A stretch of DNA of 64,000 bases, taken from Trinickia fusca (lineage in GTDB: Bacteria > Pseudomonadota > Gammaproteobacteria > Burkholderiales > Burkholderiaceae). The notes below the pieces were generated by a model. The model had not been told where the DNA came from. It saw only the letters and a list, made by a program, of their open reading frames with translations, and ran no database searches. Positions 60,210 to 64,000 of the stretch are shown in pieces. The stretch's first letter is position 1. Every line of letters starts with the position of its first letter. Location: NCBI RefSeq assembly GCF_003628145.1, contig NZ_RBZV01000002.1, forward strand, positions 310,001 to 374,000, read 5' to 3'. The position numbers and the translations under genes were made by a program.

Positions 60210-61778
60210 ATGACGACGCATCCCATCCGCTTCTACTACCGCGGCGAGATCCGTGAAGTACACGGCGCTCCCATCACGCGCACAGTGCTCCAGCATCTGC
60301 GCGAGGACCTCGCCTGCACCGGCACCAAGGAAGGCTGCGGCGAAGGTGACTGCGGTGCGTGCACGGTCGTCGTGGGCTCGCTCGACGCGAACGATGCGCT
60401 GTCCCTGCGGGCCGTCAATGCCTGCATTCAGTTTCTGCCGACGCTCGATGGCCGCGCTTTGTTCACGGTCGAGGACTTGCGCGCTGCCGACGGTACGCTG
60501 CATCCGGTACAACGCGCGCTCGTCGATTGCCATGCGTCGCAGTGCGGGTTTTGCACACCCGGATTCGCGATGTCGATGTGGGCGCTGTACGAGAACCGGC
60601 CTTTGGACGCCGCACTGCCGACACGCGACGAGATCGCGACCGCGCTGTCGGGCAATCTATGTCGCTGCACCGGCTACCGCCCGATCGTCGATGCGGCCGT
60701 GAACATGTTCGTCACGTCCGACGGTGCGCCACGTCCGATGCTGGCACGCGTGCCGGTCATTGCAGCGCTCAAGACCCTCGCTCGCACGAACACGCTCGAC
60801 TATGCCGGACCCGATGCGCGCGGCGCCGCCTACGGTACTCGCCGCTTCTGGGCACCGCGCACCGTCGACGCATTGGCCGCGCTGCGCGCTGCACATCCCG
60901 AGGCACGCATCGTCGCGGGCAGCACCGATGTCGGCCTCTGGGTCACCAAGCAGTTGCGCGATCCCGGCGATCTCCTCTACACCGGCAACGTCGCCGAGCT
61001 CACGCGCATCGAGCGCGATGCCGATTGGCTCGCGATCGGCGCGGCCGCCACGCTGGAGGACGCCTATGCCGCGCTCGTCGCCGACTATCCGGTACTGGCC
61101 GAATTCGCGCGGCGTTTCGCCTCGCTGCCGATACGCCAGGCCGGCACGCTCGGCGGCAATGTCGCGAACGGTTCGCCGATCGGTGATTCGATGCCCGTGC
61201 TGATCGCGCTCGGCGCGCAAGTGGTGCTGCGTCGCGCGCAAGCGACGCGCGTGCTGCCGCTCGATGCGTTCTACCTCGGCTATCAGAAGGCGGCGCTCGA
61301 AGCCGGCGAATTCGTCGTCGCGCTACGCGTACCGCGCCCGGTACCGAATCGTCTGTTCCGCGCCTACAAGGTTTCCAAACGCTTCGATCAGGACATCTCG
61401 GCCGTCTGCGGCGCCTTTTCGCTCGAGCTCGCGAACGGGCACATCGCCTCGGCCCGCGTGGCATTTGGCGGCATGGCCGCCACGCCCAAGCGCGCGTTGC
61501 ACGCCGAAGCCTCGCTAACCGGCTCGCTGTGGGATCAAGCCTGCGTCTCGCGCGCGATGGACGCGCTCGCGCACGACTATGCGCCATTGACCGACCTGCG
61601 CGCGACGAGCCGCTACCGCACGCGCATCGCACGTAATCTGCTGCTGCGCTTCTACCTCGAAACGCGCGAGCAAGCGCCTCTTTCGGGCGGCGAAGTCGAT
61701 GCGTTCGCGTTCGACGTCCAGACGCTGGCGGCGCCATTGCCTGGGCAGACGAGCGCGAGCGAGAAGGAGTCGCGATGA
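60210..61778 (+). CDS. xdhA: Xanthine dehydrogenase small subunit (Fe-S/FAD)
   Basis: 522 residues. The N-terminal 2Fe-2S domain has GCGEGDCGACTV (Cys43, Cys48, Cys51), the second 2Fe-2S domain CGFC and CRCTGY, and the FAD domain (about 210-390) ARIVAGSTDVGLW and GGNVANGSPIGD. The C-terminal CO-dehydrogenase flavoprotein domain ends the chain. It carries electrons from the molybdenum subunit to NAD+ in the oxidation of hypoxanthine and xanthine to urate. The stop overlaps the xdhB start by 4 bases. Confidence 0.95.
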   Translation: MTTHPIRFYYRGEIREVHGAPITRTVLQHLREDLACTGTKEGCGEGDCGACTVVVGSLDANDALSLRAVNACIQFLPTLDGRALFTVEDLRAADGTLHPVQRALVDCHASQCGFCTPGFAMSMWALYENRPLDAALPTRDEIATALSGNLCRCTGYRPIVDAAVNMFVTSDGAPRPMLARVPVIAALKTLARTNTLDYAGPDARGAAYGTRRFWAPRTVDALAALRAAHPEARIVAGSTDVGLWVTKQLRDPGDLLYTGNVAELTRIERDADWLAIGAAATLEDAYAALVADYPVLAEFARRFASLPIRQAGTLGGNVANGSPIGDSMPVLIALGAQVVLRRAQATRVLPLDAFYLGYQKAALEAGEFVVALRVPRPVPNRLFRAYKVSKRFDQDISAVCGAFSLELANGHIASARVAFGGMAATPKRALHAEASLTGSLWDQACVSRAMDALAHDYAPLTDLRATSRYRTRIARNLLLRFYLETREQAPLSGGEVDAFAFDVQTLAAPLPGQTSASEKESR

Positions 61779-64000
61779 ATCCGTCCACTGAAACGGCACC
61801 GGCGAGCCACGAGCAAGAAGCGGCGATCGGTGCGCCGCTGCCGCACGAATCGGCCGAGCTGCACGTGTCTGGCGAGGCTTGCTACACCGACGATCTGCCC
61901 GAGCTCGCGGGCACGCTGCATGCGGCATTGGGATTGTCGCGCCATGCGCACGCGCGCATCGTGTCGCTCGATCTGCGCGCGGTGCGTGAAGCGCCAGGCG
62001 TCGTTGCCGTGTTGACGGCTGCCGACATTCCCGGCGAAAACAACTGCGGCCCCGTCGTGCACGACGATCCGATCCTCGCCATCGATACCGTGCAGTATCT
62101 GGGGCAGCCGATCTTCGCCGTCGTCGCGCGCACCCATGAGCTCGCACGCCGCGCGGCGGCACTCGCCAAGAGCGACGACGTCGTGCGCTACGCCGAACTC
62201 GAAGCCGTGCTGACGGCCGCAGCCGCACGAGACCGCAAATCGTACGTGCTGCCACCGCTGCATCTCGAGCGCGGCGCGCCGGCCCGCAACATCGCGGCTG
62301 CACCGTATCGGCTCGCCGGCGAATTCGAAGTCGGCGGTCAGGAGCAGTTTTACCTCGAAAGCCAGGTCGCCTATGCGGTTCCGAAGGAAGGCGGCAGCAT
62401 GCTCGTCTACAGCTCGACGCAGCATCCGAGCGAGATGCAGCAGGTCGTCGCGCATATGCTCGACTGGCCCGCGAACCACGTCACATGCGAATGCCGCCGA
62501 ATGGGGGGTGGCTTCGGCGGCAAGGAATCGCAGTCGGCGGTGTTCGCGTGCCTAGCCGCGCTCGCCGCGCACAAGCTGCAACGGCCCGTGAAGCTGCGCC
62601 CCGATCGCGACGACGACTTCATGATCACCGGCAAGCGGCACGACGCGGTCTATCGCTACGAAGCAGGCTTCGATGATGAGGGCCGCATCCTCGGTGCACG
62701 CATCGAGATCGCGTTGCGGGCCGGCTACTCGGCCGACCTGTCCGGCGCCGTTGCCACGCGCGCGCTATGTCACGTCGACAATGCCTATTTCCTGCCCGAC
62801 GTCGAGATCATCGCGTTGAGTTGCAAGACCAACACGCAATCGAACACGGCCTTCCGCGGCTTCGGCGGGCCGCAAGGCGCGCTCGTCACCGAGGTCATGA
62901 TGGATGGCATCGCACGCACGCTCGGGCGCGATCCCCTCGATGTGCGCATGGCCAACTACTACGGCATCGGTGAACGCGATGTCACGCCCTACGGCCAGCG
63001 CGTCGAGGACAACATCCTCGCGCCGCTGACGGCGCAGTTGCTGGCGTCGAGCGACTACCACGCACGCCGCCGCGCGCTCGCGCAATTCAACGCGACGAGC
63101 CCGGTGCTCAAGCGCGGCCTCGCCTTCACGCCCGTCAAGTTCGGGATCTCGTTCAACGTGCCGTTCCTCAATCAGGCTGGGGCGCTCGTGCACGTGTACC
63201 GGGACGGCTCGGTGCTCGTCAATCACGGCGGCACCGAGATGGGCCAGGGCTTGAATACGAAGGTCGCGCAAGTGGTCGCGAACGAGTTCGGCTTGCCGCT
63301 CACCCAGGTGCGCGTCACCGCGACCGATACGTCGAAGGTGGCGAATACCTCGGCCACGGCCGCCTCGACGGGCAGCGATCTCAACGGCAAAGCCGCGCAA
63401 GCGGCCGCGCGCAAGATTCGCGACAGGCTTGCCGAGCTTGTCGCGCGCACGCTCGGCGGCAATGCAGGCGACGTGCGCTTCGAGCACTGCACCGTCTCCA
63501 CCGTCGACGGGGCGATGCCGTTCACGCAGCTCGTCAACGCGGCCTACCTCGCTCGTGTGCAGCTGTGGTCCGACGGCTTTTACGCGACGCCGAAAGTGCA
63601 TTGGAATGCGCAGACGCTGCGAGGACATCCGTTCTACTACTTCGCTTATGGCGCGGCTGTCTCGGAGGTCGTCGTCGATACGCTGACGGGCGAATACAAG
63701 CTCGTGCGCGCAGACCTGCTGCACGACGTGGGCCAATCGATCAACCCGGCCATCGACCTCGGCCAGATCGAAGGTGGCTTCATTCAAGGCATGGGCTGGC
63801 TCACGACCGAAGAGCTGTGGTGGGACCGTGATGGTCGACTGATGACGCACGCGCCGTCGACCTATAAGATCCCCGCTGTCAGCGACACGCCCGCATGCTT
63901 CAACGTGCAGATCTATCGCAACGAGAACGTCGAACCCACGGTCTATCTCTCGAAGGCAGTCGGCGAACCGCCGCTGCTGCTGTCGTTCTCGGTGTTCCTC
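61775..64000 (+). CDS. xdhB: Xanthine dehydrogenase molybdopterin subunit (partial, 3' end outside window)
   Basis: 742 codons are in the window with no stop. The start ATG at 61775 overlaps the xdhA stop (ATGA). Seen in order: aldehyde oxidase/xanthine dehydrogenase a/b hammerhead (about 25-135), the GGGFGGKE molybdopterin contact (about 247), FRGFGGPQG, the GGTEMGQG loop and, at the very edge, KAVGEPPLLL, which holds the catalytic glutamate of this family. It binds the molybdenum cofactor and hydroxylates xanthine. XdhC would be expected downstream. Confidence 0.95.
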   Translation, partial: MNPSTETAPASHEQEAAIGAPLPHESAELHVSGEACYTDDLPELAGTLHAALGLSRHAHARIVSLDLRAVREAPGVVAVLTAADIPGENNCGPVVHDDPILAIDTVQYLGQPIFAVVARTHELARRAAALAKSDDVVRYAELEAVLTAAAARDRKSYVLPPLHLERGAPARNIAAAPYRLAGEFEVGGQEQFYLESQVAYAVPKEGGSMLVYSSTQHPSEMQQVVAHMLDWPANHVTCECRRMGGGFGGKESQSAVFACLAALAAHKLQRPVKLRPDRDDDFMITGKRHDAVYRYEAGFDDEGRILGARIEIALRAGYSADLSGAVATRALCHVDNAYFLPDVEIIALSCKTNTQSNTAFRGFGGPQGALVTEVMMDGIARTLGRDPLDVRMANYYGIGERDVTPYGQRVEDNILAPLTAQLLASSDYHARRRALAQFNATSPVLKRGLAFTPVKFGISFNVPFLNQAGALVHVYRDGSVLVNHGGTEMGQGLNTKVAQVVANEFGLPLTQVRVTATDTSKVANTSATAASTGSDLNGKAAQAAARKIRDRLAELVARTLGGNAGDVRFEHCTVSTVDGAMPFTQLVNAAYLARVQLWSDGFYATPKVHWNAQTLRGHPFYYFAYGAAVSEVVVDTLTGEYKLVRADLLHDVGQSINPAIDLGQIEGGFIQGMGWLTTEELWWDRDGRLMTHAPSTYKIPAVSDTPACFNVQIYRNENVEPTVYLSKAVGEPPLLLSFSVFL

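Overview
The window is a GC-rich (by eye about 65%) chromosomal segment of a Burkholderiaceae betaproteobacterium (Burkholderia, Paraburkholderia, Caballeronia or Trinickia type). The reasons are protein sequences typical of that family, the gene order ppx/ppk/phoR-phoB-phoU-pstBACS/glmM/folP/ftsH/rlmE/yhbY/greA/carB/carA, and a 1960-residue double UvrA. Most of it is ordinary core genome. The only clearly accessory patch lies between a tRNA-Val gene (about 32.9 kb) and a PadR regulator gene (about 35.6 kb).

Layout. 0-5 kb: the end of a FAD-linked oxidase gene, a metallophosphoesterase, an orphan membrane histidine kinase, tRNA-Pro, sixA and olsB. 5-16 kb: a phosphate block. ppx and ppk are divergent, and phoR, phoB, phoU, pstB, pstA, pstC and pstS lie on the minus strand as one apparent transcription unit (pstS first). 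It is driven by a textbook PHO box with a matching -10 upstream of pstS. 16-28 kb: glmM, folP, ftsH, rlmE (divergent from yhbY), a DUF4149 membrane protein, greA, carB and carA. 28-33 kb: mltD, gloB, a YafS-like methyltransferase, rnhA, dnaQ and tRNA-Val.

33-35.6 kb, the accessory patch: lower GC and poor coding density. It holds a previously hidden relic of a HigB-HigA toxin-antitoxin pair (toxin middle joined to antitoxin tail by an internal deletion), a stand-alone protein with a caspase/CHAT-like His-Cys signature, and an intact RelE/ParE-type toxin plus HTH antidote pair. No integrase or transposase was found. 35.6-38 kb: a PadR regulator with a very histidine-rich N-terminus, preceded by a perfect 26-bp nested palindrome and followed by an MFS exporter.

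38-55 kb: the tandem UvrA, a uracil-DNA glycosylase-family protein, a DUF488 protein, a membrane protein, a glycosyltransferase, an MsbA-type ABC exporter with a 15-bp direct repeat upstream, trehalose synthesis (otsB-otsA) and a copper/cytochrome oxidase assembly group (SCO1, PCuAC, CtaG). 55-64 kb: elaA, tRNA-Cys and two tRNA-Gly genes, a class C26 glutamine amidotransferase with a long disordered N-terminus, an amidase, dsbB, xdhA and the beginning of xdhB, which runs off the window.

The strongest candidates for something undescribed are the caspase-like protein in its toxin-antitoxin neighbourhood and the His-rich PadR/palindrome/MFS unit.
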